A stretch of DNA of 64,000 nt. It comes from Lysinibacillus odysseyi. Lineage in GTDB: Bacteria > Bacillota > Bacilli > Bacillales_A > Planococcaceae. The DNA lies in the NCBI GenBank assembly GCA_014595895.1, contig JABUKB010000006.1, positions 1 to 64,000 of the forward strand. Direction: 5' to 3'. A program made the position numbers and the translations under genes. Below the pieces are notes generated by a model. The model searched no databases, had not been told where the DNA came from, and worked only from the letters and a program-made list of their open reading frames with translations. Positions 35,520-44,319 of the stretch are shown here, piece after piece; the stretch's first letter is position 1; the number at the start of each line of letters is the position of its first letter.

Positions 35520-35800
35520 TTATCATGTCTCGGATTACGAGCTACTATGTGAATTGCACGTATAATTTGTTTATTAATTTCCTCTAAATTTTCAGGTGTA
35601 TTTAACTCTTGAAATACTCTATCGCGCCAATGAGAGGTAGTGACATATCGAGTTGGCAAGGCATTCAGTGCTATTGCTGTAATATCCATTGCACAAATAT
35701 TACATTGGCAAAAAGTTTGGTACTCTGTGCCACGTAACAGGAAGTTTACCAACCCGCGCACAATTTCTTCTGTAACATTCACTAATATTGGTTGTGCCAT
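35507..35800 (-). CDS. ComFB-family late competence protein
   Basis: A 97-residue protein of the ComFB family. The cysteine cluster CQCNICAMDITAIALNALPTRYVT is the family signature, and a zinc site is likely. In B. subtilis comFB sits between comFA and comFC, but here it stands alone, so its role in DNA uptake is unproven. Some family members bind cyclic di-nucleotides. The ATG at 35800 lies 9 bases after GAGG. An in-frame upstream extension is less likely. Confidence 0.8.
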   Translation of the reverse strand: MAQPILVNVTEEIVRGLVNFLLRGTEYQTFCQCNICAMDITAIALNALPTRYVTTSHWRDRVFQELNTPENLEEINKQIIRAIHIVARNPRHDKRVE

Positions 35801-35878
35801 GTTCTTCATCCTCATTCTTCTATCTAATTGATTGCTCAATTTATTATATTCGTCATACTAAGAAAATAGTTCCATTAC

Positions 35879-37993
35879 TTAAAACTTAGCACTTTTCATT
35901 AACCTTAAGGAGTTCGCAATTACTAGTAATGTAGCTCCTAAATCGGCAAAAATGGCAATCCATAATGTAAGCCAGCCGGGAATGACCAGCAATAAGGCAA
36001 TGAACTTTAATCCCAATGCAAATACGATATTTTGTTTGATGATCGATAATGTCTTTTTGCTAAGCTGCATCATATAAGGCAGTTTCTTTAAATCGTCACT
36101 CATCAAGACAATATCTGCCGTCTCAAGTGCGGCATCTGTTCCTGCACCGCCCATTGCAATTCCTACATCAGCCGTTGCCAGTGCGGGGGCATCATTCACA
36201 CCATCGCCAACCATCGCTACGTGTCCAAACTGCTCTTTTATATCCTTCATGGCTGCTAACTTTTGCTCAGGCAATAAAGAAGCTCTGACATCTTCTAAAT
36301 GAATTTGCTGCGCAATTGCTTGGGCGGTTCTTGGTGCATCACCTGTAAGCATGACTGTTTTTAATTGCTCTGTTGTTAAGCGAGCAATCACTTCTTTGCT
36401 CTCTTCTCGTAACGGATCTGCGATGGCAATCACACCTAAAAAGCGCTGTGCTGTCGCTGCTGCAATAACAGATTTCCCTTCAGCCGTTAGCTGCTCGACT
36501 TGGCTTTCAAATTTTTGCAAGGAGACAAACTCCTTAATCCAGTGGATACTGCCAACATACACTTTTTCTCCTGCAATTGTTGCATAAGCCCCTTTCCCCG
36601 TTACGGACTGGAAATCATAAGGTGCTATTGGTTCAATCTCAAGCTCGTGCACTTTCTTTAAAATGGCTCTAGCCAATGGATGCTGTGAATTCTTTTCTAC
36701 ACCGCCCACCATTGCTAGCAGTTGCTGTTCTGTCAGGTCTTCTCCTACTATTACATCTGTCACGACAGGCATTCCTTTTGTTAGTGTACCCGTTTTATCA
36801 AAGGCAATTGTACGAATGCTGGCCAATTGCTCTAAATAAGCACCGCCTTTGATGAGTACGCCTTGTTTAGCTGCTTGCCCAATAGCTGTAACAATCGCGA
36901 CAGGAGTTGAAATAACAAGTGCACAAGGACAGCCAACGACTAATACTGCCAGCCCCTGATAAATCCAATGCTGCCATTCTCCTGTTACAACGGATGGTAC
37001 AATGGCTACTAGTAATGCAACGATCATAATAAGCGGTGTATAGTATTTGGCAAAACGATCGACAAATTTCTGAGAAGGCGCTTTTTCTGCTTGGGCTTCT
37101 TCTACTAAGTGAATAATTTTTGCTAATGTTGTATCAGCTACTAATTTTGTTACCTTTACTTCTAATGCGCCTTCTTCGTTTAATGTACCCGCAAAGACTT
37201 CCTCGCCTGTTTGCTTTTCTACAGGAATTGATTCCCCTGTGATAGCTGCCTGATTCACCGTCGAACGCCCCGCTACTACAATACCATCCATGGCAATTTT
37301 TTGTCCTGGTTTCACAACCATAATATCGCCTATGCGAATATCCTCTGTAGCAACCGAGACCTCATGACTATGATCCCCGTGTGATTGTTTAAGGGTAGCA
37401 ACAGATGGAGCAATATCCATTAGTTTTTCGATCGATTGACGCGCCTTATTCATGGAATAGGCTTCTAATGCTTCACTTACCGCAAATAGGAAGACAACAA
37501 TCGCCGCTTCTTGCCATTCTCCAATAATTGCTGCCCCAATGACGGCAATCGTCATCAATGTTTTCATATCAAAGTCAAAGCGCAATAAATTTTTAAAGCC
37601 ATTCCTAAAAATATCTACCCCACCGACAACAATCGCAATCGCATATAAGATAATTGATGTAACATTACCTTCGCCCTGCATCATACTGAATGCGAAACCG
37701 ATCAGAACAAACACAAGGGAAATCCCTGCCAATATATTTTCTTTCCGCTGATAAAAAGGTACTGATTTATTGATTGGGTCGCTTGCCTTCTGCACTTTGA
37801 TTCCGTCAAATGCCCCCGCTGCTTCTAATTGATCGACAGTTACGTCCCCTTGGACTGTCAATTTAGCAGCGGCAAAATTGACCTGGCATGTTTCTACTGT
37901 GGGAATGTCCCGTACATTCTTTTCAAACTTAGCGGCACAGCTCGCACAGGTTAAATTTTGAAGTCGATACTGCTGCTTTTCCTTAGTTGCCAT
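35879..37993 (-). CDS. cadA: Cadmium/zinc/lead-exporting P1B-type ATPase
   Basis: A 704-residue heavy-metal efflux pump. It has an N-terminal metal-binding domain (CASC, residues 16-19), the actuator loop TGES, the membrane metal site CPC (about 355), the phosphorylation site DKTGT (about 395) and GDGVNDAPA. CPC with a single CASC domain fits the Cd/Zn/Pb group. It overlaps cadC by 11 bases and is controlled by it. Confidence 0.95.
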   Translation of the reverse strand: MATKEKQQYRLQNLTCASCAAKFEKNVRDIPTVETCQVNFAAAKLTVQGDVTVDQLEAAGAFDGIKVQKASDPINKSVPFYQRKENILAGISLVFVLIGFAFSMMQGEGNVTSIILYAIAIVVGGVDIFRNGFKNLLRFDFDMKTLMTIAVIGAAIIGEWQEAAIVVFLFAVSEALEAYSMNKARQSIEKLMDIAPSVATLKQSHGDHSHEVSVATEDIRIGDIMVVKPGQKIAMDGIVVAGRSTVNQAAITGESIPVEKQTGEEVFAGTLNEEGALEVKVTKLVADTTLAKIIHLVEEAQAEKAPSQKFVDRFAKYYTPLIMIVALLVAIVPSVVTGEWQHWIYQGLAVLVVGCPCALVISTPVAIVTAIGQAAKQGVLIKGGAYLEQLASIRTIAFDKTGTLTKGMPVVTDVIVGEDLTEQQLLAMVGGVEKNSQHPLARAILKKVHELEIEPIAPYDFQSVTGKGAYATIAGEKVYVGSIHWIKEFVSLQKFESQVEQLTAEGKSVIAAATAQRFLGVIAIADPLREESKEVIARLTTEQLKTVMLTGDAPRTAQAIAQQIHLEDVRASLLPEQKLAAMKDIKEQFGHVAMVGDGVNDAPALATADVGIAMGGAGTDAALETADIVLMSDDLKKLPYMMQLSKKTLSIIKQNIVFALGLKFIALLLVIPGWLTLWIAIFADLGATLLVIANSLRLMKSAKF

Positions 37994-38345
37994 CTTCCTT
38001 CACTTCCTTTGCGTGCTCATGGGCAATCGTTACAATTTGATAGACATGTTCGTCAGCTAATGAATAATACATTTGCTTTCCTTCCCGTCTCGAAGTCGCC
38101 AGTCCGTGCTCTTTCAAATAGCGTAAATGATGGGAAGCTGTTGCTATAGAAGATCCGATAATTTCTGCTACATCACAGACGCATAGTGCTTTTTCTAGCG
38201 TTAGAGCGAAGGCGATTTTCAGTCGTGTCTCATCCGCTAATGCTTTTAATAACGTAACGACACCACCTAATTCTGGCATCTGCCCTTTTACTCGGCTTAC
38301 TGCGTCTTCATGAATTTCCTTTACATCGCAAAATGTTTGTTTCAT
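37983..38345 (-). CDS. cadC: Metal-responsive ArsR-family repressor CadC
   Basis: A 120-residue winged-helix repressor. Cys6 and the ALCVCD motif (Cys55, Cys57) form the thiolate metal site used by CadC to sense Cd, Pb or Zn. The recognition helix segment is SSIATASHHLRYLKE. The ATG at 38345 follows GAGGTGG. It directly precedes cadA, and two CadC-type palindromes flank its promoter. Confidence 0.94.
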   Translation of the reverse strand: MKQTFCDVKEIHEDAVSRVKGQMPELGGVVTLLKALADETRLKIAFALTLEKALCVCDVAEIIGSSIATASHHLRYLKEHGLATSRREGKQMYYSLADEHVYQIVTIAHEHAKEVKEDGN

Positions 38346-38359
38346 TGTATCCACCTCAT

Positions 38360-38424
38360 TCAAATGTATGTTTGATTATCTTTATTATATGCTGTTCTTT
38401 CAAAATGTTCAAACTTATATTTGA
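38360..38424 (-). promoter_or_regulatory. cadCA promoter with two CadC-type operators
   Basis: On minus, -35 TTGAAC (38407-38412), a 17-base spacer and -10 TATAAT (38384-38389). One TCAAA-N6-TTTGA palindrome (38409-38424) covers the -35, and a second (38360-38375) lies just past the start site. The pattern matches the known pI258 CadC operator TCAAA-N6-TTTGA. Confidence 0.9.
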
Positions 38425-38476
38425 ATGAAGAGAAAATTTTTTATAAATATCGAATTTTAGTAGCACTAAGCAAGCA

Positions 38477-38517
38477 TTAAAAAAGTACCGCCCAGTCATA
38501 AAACTGAACGGCACTTC
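38477..38517 (-). terminator. Terminator of murB-exoA
   Basis: AAGTGCCGTTCAGT with ACTGGGCGGTACTT (two mismatches) followed on minus by TTTTTT. Confidence 0.8.
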
Positions 38518-38526
38518 GTAGCAAGC

Positions 38527-39303
38527 TTATACTATATTTAGCTCTATCTCGATTGGACAGTGATCACTACCTAACACCTGATCATGAATGTCGGCCTTCG
38601 TTAGTTGCGGTAACAGACGATCAGAAACGATGAAGTAATCGATGCGCCAGCCGATATTCCGCTCCCGTACCTTTGCCATATAGCTCCACCATGTATAAAT
38701 ATCTGTACGGTTTGGGTAAAAATGCCGGAATGTATCAGTAAAACCAGAGGCTAAAAGCGCCGTCATTTTTCCGCGCTCCTCTAACGTCACACCCGAATTC
38801 CCTTGGTTGGCCTTGGCATTCTTCAAGTCAATATCCTGATGCGCTACATTCAAATCACCACAATAGATGACAGGCTTCTTGGCATCTAATTGCTTTAAAT
38901 AGAGTGCTAGGCGATCCTCCCAATCGAGACGGTACGGCAACCGGGCTAATGTGCGCTGGGCGTTAGGCGTGTAGACATTCACTAAATAGAAACCCGGATA
39001 CTCTAATGTAATGATTCGCCCCTCATCTTCCGTATCCTCTTCCCCGATACCGTAGGAAGCTGTTAACGGGGCATATTTGGTGAAAACAGCTGTACCGGAA
39101 TACCCCTTTTTCAAAGCATAATTCCAGTACTGATGATAGCCGTCTAATGGCAAATCGACCTGCCCTTCCTGACATTTTGACTCTTGGATACAGAAGAAAT
39201 CCGCATCTACTTCCTTAAAGTAATCCAAAAATCCCTTTGTCAAACAGGCACGAATGCCATTGACGTTCCACGAAATAAATTTTAAATCAGTCTTCCCCAA
39301 CAA
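38527..39303 (-). CDS. exoA: Exodeoxyribonuclease III / AP endonuclease
   Basis: A 258-residue EEP-fold nuclease for repair of abasic sites. Motifs are FISWNVNGIRA, CIQESK, YCGDLNVAHQDIDL and LGSDHCPI. There is no ATG at the expected place. The TTG at 39303 is the most likely start, giving a few extra residues and a 17-base overlap with murB. Closely coupled to murB. Confidence 0.92.
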   Translation of the reverse strand: MLGKTDLKFISWNVNGIRACLTKGFLDYFKEVDADFFCIQESKCQEGQVDLPLDGYHQYWNYALKKGYSGTAVFTKYAPLTASYGIGEEDTEDEGRIITLEYPGFYLVNVYTPNAQRTLARLPYRLDWEDRLALYLKQLDAKKPVIYCGDLNVAHQDIDLKNAKANQGNSGVTLEERGKMTALLASGFTDTFRHFYPNRTDIYTWWSYMAKVRERNIGWRIDYFIVSDRLLPQLTKADIHDQVLGSDHCPIEIELNIV

Positions 39304-40198
39304 TTTTAACTTCCATTTCTAAAGCAACATCGAACTTCTCTTTCACTACACGTTGAACCATCTGAATTGTTTCAATATAGTCTGTAGCCGTCGCATTATT
39401 TTTATTAATGATAAATCCAGCATGTTTGGTAGACACTTCAGCGCCGCCTACCCCTTTGCCTTGTAAGCCGCTATCTTGAATAAGCTTGCCTGCAAAGTGA
39501 CCTGGAGGACGTTTAAAGACACTCCCCGCTGATGGGTATTCCAGCGGTTGCTTGGATTCACGTTGGAACGTCAAGTCAGCGATTTTCGCATCAATGGCTG
39601 CTTGATCCCCCTTCATTAGCTGGAATTTTGCGCTTAATACATAGTAGCCTTCCTTAGCGATGATACTTTTGCGGTAGCTTAATTCAAGCTCGTCTTTGGA
39701 GAGTACAAGCATTTCCCCTTCTTTCGTTAACACTGTGCACTCTACGATAATATCTTTAATCTCACCGCCATAAGCTCCGGCATTCATGGCCATTGCTCCG
39801 CCGATCGAGCCTGGAATGCCGCACGCAAACTCTAAGCCGGTTAAACTGTGGGCAGCCACTTGTTTAGACACTTCCTTTAGGAGAGCGCCCGATTCCGCCA
39901 CGACTACATCCCCTGTAATTTCGATATCCGTCAATTTGGCAAACGTAATCACAATTCCGCGTACACCGCCGTCGCGTACAACCATATTTGACCCATTTCC
40001 TAGCATTAACAGGGGCACCTGTTGTTGATGTGCGTACTTTACAACAGCTACCGCCTGTTCTGTAGTTTCCGGCATAGCCAAAATATCGGCTTTGCCACCT
40101 AGTTTCGTCATGGTATAGCGCTTAAGCGATTCATTGCACTTAATATTTTTTTCATCTATAAATTGAGCCAAATCCTGTGCCCATTTTTCAATCGTCAT
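39287..40198 (-). CDS. murB: UDP-N-acetylenolpyruvoylglucosamine reductase
   Basis: A 303-residue FAD enzyme that makes UDP-MurNAc for peptidoglycan. It has the FAD-binding LGNGSNMVVRDGGVRGI, ACGIPGSIGGAMAMNAGAYGGE and the catalytic segment YPSAGSVFKRP of type II MurB. AAGGAAGGG lies 9 bases before the ATG. It is followed by exoA and preceded closely by the HxlR gene, so the three may be cotranscribed. Confidence 0.96.
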   Translation of the reverse strand: MTIEKWAQDLAQFIDEKNIKCNESLKRYTMTKLGGKADILAMPETTEQAVAVVKYAHQQQVPLLMLGNGSNMVVRDGGVRGIVITFAKLTDIEITGDVVVAESGALLKEVSKQVAAHSLTGLEFACGIPGSIGGAMAMNAGAYGGEIKDIIVECTVLTKEGEMLVLSKDELELSYRKSIIAKEGYYVLSAKFQLMKGDQAAIDAKIADLTFQRESKQPLEYPSAGSVFKRPPGHFAGKLIQDSGLQGKGVGGAEVSTKHAGFIINKNNATATDYIETIQMVQRVVKEKFDVALEMEVKIVGED

Positions 40199-40214
40199 TT
40201 AATTAAACCCTTCC

Positions 40215-40520
40215 TTACGTCCAATTTTGCGCCCATGTTTCAATTTCACGGACTGCACCTTCGAGAGATCTCCCCTTATCTGTTAAAGTATATTCTACTC
40301 GTACGGGTACTTCCGAATACACTTTACGCTCCACAATTTGCTCTTTTTCTAGCTCTTTCAAGCGCTCTGATAAAAGACGCCCACTAATCGGCAACGCAGA
40401 CTCTATGGCATTGAAACGCTGTGGCCCTTCTAATAATTGATAAATAATTAAAGCTGTCCAGCGTTTGCCTATTAGCTCCATCGCTTTAGACAGTCGTGGA
40501 CATAATGCTGTCTCTTTCAT
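40215..40520 (-). CDS. HxlR-family transcriptional regulator
   Basis: A 101-residue winged-helix protein (CPRLSKAMELIGKRWTALIIYQLLEGPQRF, SERLKELEKEQIV). Cys7 sits where YodB and CatR of B. subtilis have their redox-sensing thiol. Such proteins respond to quinones and diamide and control azoreductases and similar genes. AGAGGTG precedes the ATG. An azoreductase gene lies 0.8 kb away, which fits, but the target is inference. Confidence 0.88.
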   Translation of the reverse strand: MKETALCPRLSKAMELIGKRWTALIIYQLLEGPQRFNAIESALPISGRLLSERLKELEKEQIVERKVYSEVPVRVEYTLTDKGRSLEGAVREIETWAQNWT

Positions 40521-40585
40521 TGATTGTCACCTCTACAGTATCTATTTTAACGTTTATGCATACTAAAGTAAATTTTGTCTTTACG

Positions 40586-40634
40586 CTAATATATATTAGT
40601 TTACCATTTTACAGTTAGTTATTTAAAGTAACTA
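40586..40634. promoter_or_regulatory. Two palindromes between hxlR and yceI, candidate operators
   Basis: A perfect palindrome CTAATATATATTAG (40586-40599) and a TAGTTA-N7-TAACTA repeat (40616-40634) lie in the divergent hxlR-yceI region. HxlR proteins bind such sites, so these may be autoregulatory. AT-rich chance matches are possible. Confidence 0.4.
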
Positions 40635-40667
40635 TAACTTTATTTCTAAAAATTGGTCTTTATTTTA

Positions 40668-40696
40668 TTGTCTATTTTTGCCTTTTATTTTATTAT
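40668..40696 (+). promoter_or_regulatory. Probable sigma-A promoter of yceI
   Basis: TTGTCT (40668-40673), a 17-base spacer and TATTAT (40691-40696), about 65 bases before the yceI start. Confidence 0.6.
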
Positions 40697-40762
40697 TATG
40701 ATGTAACATACGAAAATACTGCGCTTTTTTACATATCTACTATGAAGAAAGGATGTTACGCT

Positions 40763-41287
40763 ATGAACGTACTTACTATTAATAAACTGAAATCTGAAAT
40801 CAACTTCTCTGTTCGACATATGCGGATTTCGAATGTAAAAGGAACGTTCAAATCCTTTACAGTGAATCTCCAAGCAGAATCCCCTGCTGACTTCTTGACG
40901 AGTCCAATTGACATCGAAATTGATGTTGCCAGCATTTCAACGCAAGACTTGGCACGGGACCAACATTTGATCTCTGCTGAATTTTTTGATGCAGATCGCT
41001 TTCCTAAAATTTATTTTAGGAAGAATAATTTCTATCATACAGAGGAAGATTTGGCTGTATTAGAAGGAGAAATGACAATTAAAAATGTAACACGTCCTGT
41101 TACGTTTGATGTTTGGCTGAAAGGGGCTACGGTGACTAATTGCAATACAAAGATTTATCATATAACTTGCTCTACTGTCATTAATAGAAAAGATTTTAAC
41201 CTTACCTATAACTCACTAATTGAAGCAAGTGGCAGTATTATTGATGAAAATATTCACATTACCGTGGAATTAGAATTAAACAATTAG
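40763..41287 (+). CDS. YceI-family lipid/isoprenoid-binding protein
   Basis: A 174-residue YceI lipocalin-like barrel (INFSVRHMRISNVKGTF, IDVASISTQDLARDQHL, FPKIYFR, GEMTIKNVTRPVTFDV). There is no signal peptide, so it is cytoplasmic, unlike the periplasmic E. coli protein. Family members bind isoprenoid quinone-like lipids. The ATG at 40763 follows AGAAAGGATG; an upstream in-frame ATG at 40742 lies before that ribosome site. Confidence 0.9.
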   Translation: MNVLTINKLKSEINFSVRHMRISNVKGTFKSFTVNLQAESPADFLTSPIDIEIDVASISTQDLARDQHLISAEFFDADRFPKIYFRKNNFYHTEEDLAVLEGEMTIKNVTRPVTFDVWLKGATVTNCNTKIYHITCSTVINRKDFNLTYNSLIEASGSIIDENIHITVELELNN

Positions 41288-41328
41288 AAAAAAGGCGTTT
41301 TCCTTATTTGGAAACGCCTTTTATTTCA
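41287..41328. terminator. Bidirectional terminator between yceI and azoR
   Basis: AAAGGCGTTTTCC/GGAAACGCCTTT with T-rich tails on both strands. Confidence 0.88.
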
Positions 41329-41967
41329 TTATGCAGTTACTTTTGCTAATGTTTGAGCTAATGCTGTTACTTTTGTTACGCCTTCTGCGATGATTGTTTC
41401 AGCGTTTGCTGGATCTGCTGCGTGACCCTCGATGATTACTTCACCGATTTTTTCCATACCGTATACGCCACCAACTACATTGTCGATATAGTTTGCAGCC
41501 ATTTCTAATGGTGCCATTGCTTCATTTGAATAGATACCGCCGCGAGCTGATAAAATCATATATTTTTTGTCAGTCATTAAGCTCACTTGGTTGCCGTTTT
41601 CATCGTACTTGAATGTATAGCCAGAACCGTACGTGTAATCGATAAATGATTGTAATGCTGCTGGAATTGTCAGGTTCCATAATGGGAATGCAAAGACTAC
41701 TACATCTGCAGCCGTTAATGCTTCACGAGATTTATTGAAAGCTGCTAAAGAAGCTGCTTGGATTTCTGTTAATTCTTCGTTTGCTTGTGCTTTACCAAAA
41801 GCGTTGAATAATTCTTGACCGAAGTAAGGCATATTCTCTTCGAACACATCAAAAGTTGTTACGTTTACACCTTCTGCTTTTACAGCTTCTGCTACGAAAG
41901 CTTCGTACATTTTTGTTGATACGCCATCTGGACGGTTGTTTGCTCTTACTACTAATACGTTTGTCAT
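41329..41967 (-). CDS. azoR: FMN-dependent NADH-azoreductase
   Basis: A 212-residue flavodoxin-like quinone/azo reductase. It has the FMN site VVRANNRPDGVSTKM, FAFPLWNLTIPAALQSFIDY and ILSARGGIY typical of AzoR. It reduces quinones by two electrons and protects against electrophiles. GGGGAAAAG precedes the ATG. In B. subtilis azoR1 is controlled by the HxlR-type YodB; an HxlR gene is nearby here. Confidence 0.93.
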   Translation of the reverse strand: MTNVLVVRANNRPDGVSTKMYEAFVAEAVKAEGVNVTTFDVFEENMPYFGQELFNAFGKAQANEELTEIQAASLAAFNKSREALTAADVVVFAFPLWNLTIPAALQSFIDYTYGSGYTFKYDENGNQVSLMTDKKYMILSARGGIYSNEAMAPLEMAANYIDNVVGGVYGMEKIGEVIIEGHAADPANAETIIAEGVTKVTALAQTLAKVTA

Positions 41968-42088
41968 TTATCTTTTCCCCAATCTTCTTTATAAATATTT
42001 ATCTCGAATTCAAGATAGTATTTATAATAAAAGAATAAGTTACTTTTTGCAAGTAACTTATTCTACTACTTTTGACTGAAATGGAAGA

Positions 42089-42793
42089 TTAACTTTCGCA
42101 CCCATCGATGGAGCAACCATCGCCTGGGTTCCCTACTATTTTTAATTGTTTTTTTAGACCTGCTTCCGTAGCCGCTTGTTCGATTGTTTGTTCAAAGAGC
42201 GGCTGCGGTTGTGCCCCTGAAATTCCGTACTTATTATTGAACACAAAAAATGGTACGCCGCGTACCCCTACTTGTTGGGCTTCAAAAATATCCTTCTCTA
42301 CCGCATCTTCGTATCGCTTGCTCGTTAAAACTTGCTCTACCTTTTCGGCATTTAAATCTACTTCTTTTGCTAATTCCTTTAGTACATCATGACGACCAAT
42401 TGCTTGCCCTTCTAAGAAGTATGCCTGCATAAGGCGCTCATTCCATGCTTCGGCTTTTCCTTCTTCCATAGCTAGCTTAGCTAAACGATGGGCTGCAGTG
42501 GTATTGGCTGTTTTCATCTCATCAAAATTATAGTTTAATCCTACTTCCTGCGCTCTTTGAGCTACATTCCCTGTCATATTTTTTGTCTCTTCAACTGTCA
42601 TATTATATTTACGAGCCAAAGAGCTATAGACAGACTCCTCTGTATCAATTGGCGTTGTGGGATCTAATAAAAAGCTTTTATATTCTACTTCAATTTGCCC
42701 TCCGTAACCTGAATCGGCAATGGCTTTTTCTAATTGACGCTTTCCTATATAACAAAACGGGCATACATAATCTGACCACACTTCAATTTTCAT
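42089..42793 (-). CDS. DsbA-family oxidoreductase, FrnE-like
   Basis: A 234-residue thioredoxin-fold protein with CPFC at residues 11-14, a helical insertion (about 60-150) and cis-Pro loop GVRGVPFFVF. No signal peptide, so it acts in the cytoplasm like FrnE/YwbO proteins. A second cysteine pair lies at the C-terminus (DGCSIDGCES). It probably works in thiol-disulfide exchange under oxidative or metal stress. AGGAGGG precedes the ATG. Confidence 0.9.
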   Translation of the reverse strand: MKIEVWSDYVCPFCYIGKRQLEKAIADSGYGGQIEVEYKSFLLDPTTPIDTEESVYSSLARKYNMTVEETKNMTGNVAQRAQEVGLNYNFDEMKTANTTAAHRLAKLAMEEGKAEAWNERLMQAYFLEGQAIGRHDVLKELAKEVDLNAEKVEQVLTSKRYEDAVEKDIFEAQQVGVRGVPFFVFNNKYGISGAQPQPLFEQTIEQAATEAGLKKQLKIVGNPGDGCSIDGCES

Positions 42794-42918
42794 GGGGGGT
42801 CCCTCCTTTTATTTCTACTTAATTGTACAGACATTTTATGAGCACTTACAATGAAAAAGTATTATGAATAGATTCTAAGCCGTTACCCCATACTTTGCAA
42901 AAAAAGGGTGATATGATT

Positions 42919-44271
42919 ATGCAAGAAAGTTTATGGCTACAACAACAACCACTATTTCAAAATGCGACCCTACAACAAGATATTAGTTGTGATGTTTGTA
43001 TAATTGGCGGGGGAATGAGCGGAATACAAACCGCTTGGAAACTCGCTAAAGCTGGTATTCGTGTTGTTTTAGTAGAGGCGAAACCAGCAATTGGCCTAGG
43101 TATTACAGGTTATTCAACAGGAAAAATTACCAGTCAACATGGAGCCAAGTTATACACTGTTCCATTGGATAAAGCGAAAATTTATTACAATGCGAACGAA
43201 GTGGCAATTACCTCATTTATTGAGAAGCTTCCAACCGATCTTTACCAAGAGGTAACTTCTTATATATATTCAACGACAGAAGCTGGCGACCAAAAGCTAC
43301 AACAGGAAATTGCTTGCTATGAACAGCTAAGCATTCCGTTTTTCACAACAAAAGAGACAGAATTGCCTTTCCCTGTTACATCTGCTGTCGGAATCAGCAA
43401 GCAGTATCAGTGCGACCCTGTAGCCATATTACGCTATAGTACTCAGCAGGCAGTCTCAGCCGGTGCTGAAATTTATACAAATAGCCGTGCTACGAAAGTT
43501 TATGCGGATAAAATTGAATTGGAAAATGGCTGTCATGTTACATTTCAGAAACTATTTGTTTGTACCCATTTCCCTATCGCAGCTATGCAGAAATTGCGTG
43601 TTATGCAGTTAGAGATTTATCGATCTTATTTGACAGCAAGCCCTGTCTTAGACCTAATGAAAGGACAGTACCTTTCAGTAGATGACTCGAGTCGCACGAT
43701 TCGAACAGCACTTTATAATGAAAAGCCTTATTTACTATATGGAGGTAGGGAGCACCGTGCAGGCACAGTATCCAATGTACAGCCCTACTATGATTCACTA
43801 ACGGAGGAGCTCCGCAAGCACTTTGATATTTCCCAGCCTGCCTTTTCATGGAGTGCGCAAGATGTCCAAACACCAACACAGTTACCATTTATTGAACAAA
43901 TCGCTGATCGTATATTTATCGCCACTGGCTACGACAAATGGGGCTTGTCAAATAGTCTCGTAGCAAGTGAATTATTACTTCATTATGCGACTGAACAGCC
44001 TCACCCGGCAGCAGCTACCTTCCAAAATATCGGTGACTTTTCGAGTTGGACTAAAGCATTGCAGTCAGTTGGATTTATTGGCCTTTCCTTTGTGGAAGGC
44101 TATTTAGCAAAACCCAATGCACCTATCTGTACCCACCTAGGCTGTAAAACAACATGGAATAAAGCAGAGGATACGTGGGATTGTCCTTGTCACGGTTCAC
44201 GTTTCTCTGCAGACGGTCAGGTGATTGAAGGTCCTGCTGTCGAGCCCCTCAAGTTGGATTCTTCCCAGTAA
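42919..44271 (+). CDS. FAD-dependent oxidoreductase with C-terminal Rieske domain
   Basis: A 450-residue fusion. The N-terminal DAO-type FAD domain has CIIGGGMSGIQTAWKLAKAG (about 25-45). A Rieske [2Fe-2S] domain ends the protein (CTHLGC.. about 413 and CPCHGSRF about 430), with both Cys-His ligand pairs complete. The ATG at 42919 lies 8 bases after AAGGGTG. The Rieske part would pass electrons to or from the flavin. Substrate unknown. Confidence 0.9.
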   Translation: MQESLWLQQQPLFQNATLQQDISCDVCIIGGGMSGIQTAWKLAKAGIRVVLVEAKPAIGLGITGYSTGKITSQHGAKLYTVPLDKAKIYYNANEVAITSFIEKLPTDLYQEVTSYIYSTTEAGDQKLQQEIACYEQLSIPFFTTKETELPFPVTSAVGISKQYQCDPVAILRYSTQQAVSAGAEIYTNSRATKVYADKIELENGCHVTFQKLFVCTHFPIAAMQKLRVMQLEIYRSYLTASPVLDLMKGQYLSVDDSSRTIRTALYNEKPYLLYGGREHRAGTVSNVQPYYDSLTEELRKHFDISQPAFSWSAQDVQTPTQLPFIEQIADRIFIATGYDKWGLSNSLVASELLLHYATEQPHPAAATFQNIGDFSSWTKALQSVGFIGLSFVEGYLAKPNAPICTHLGCKTTWNKAEDTWDCPCHGSRFSADGQVIEGPAVEPLKLDSSQ

Positions 44272-44273
44272 CA

Positions 44274-44319
44274 TAAAAAGGACATCGTAAAGTGTTGAGT
44301 TTTACGATGTCCTTTTTAT
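44274..44319. terminator. Bidirectional terminator between the Rieske flavoprotein and ppaC
   Basis: A 17-base stem (AAAAAGGACATCGTAAA/TTTACGATGTCCTTTTT) around an eight-base loop. Confidence 0.93.
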
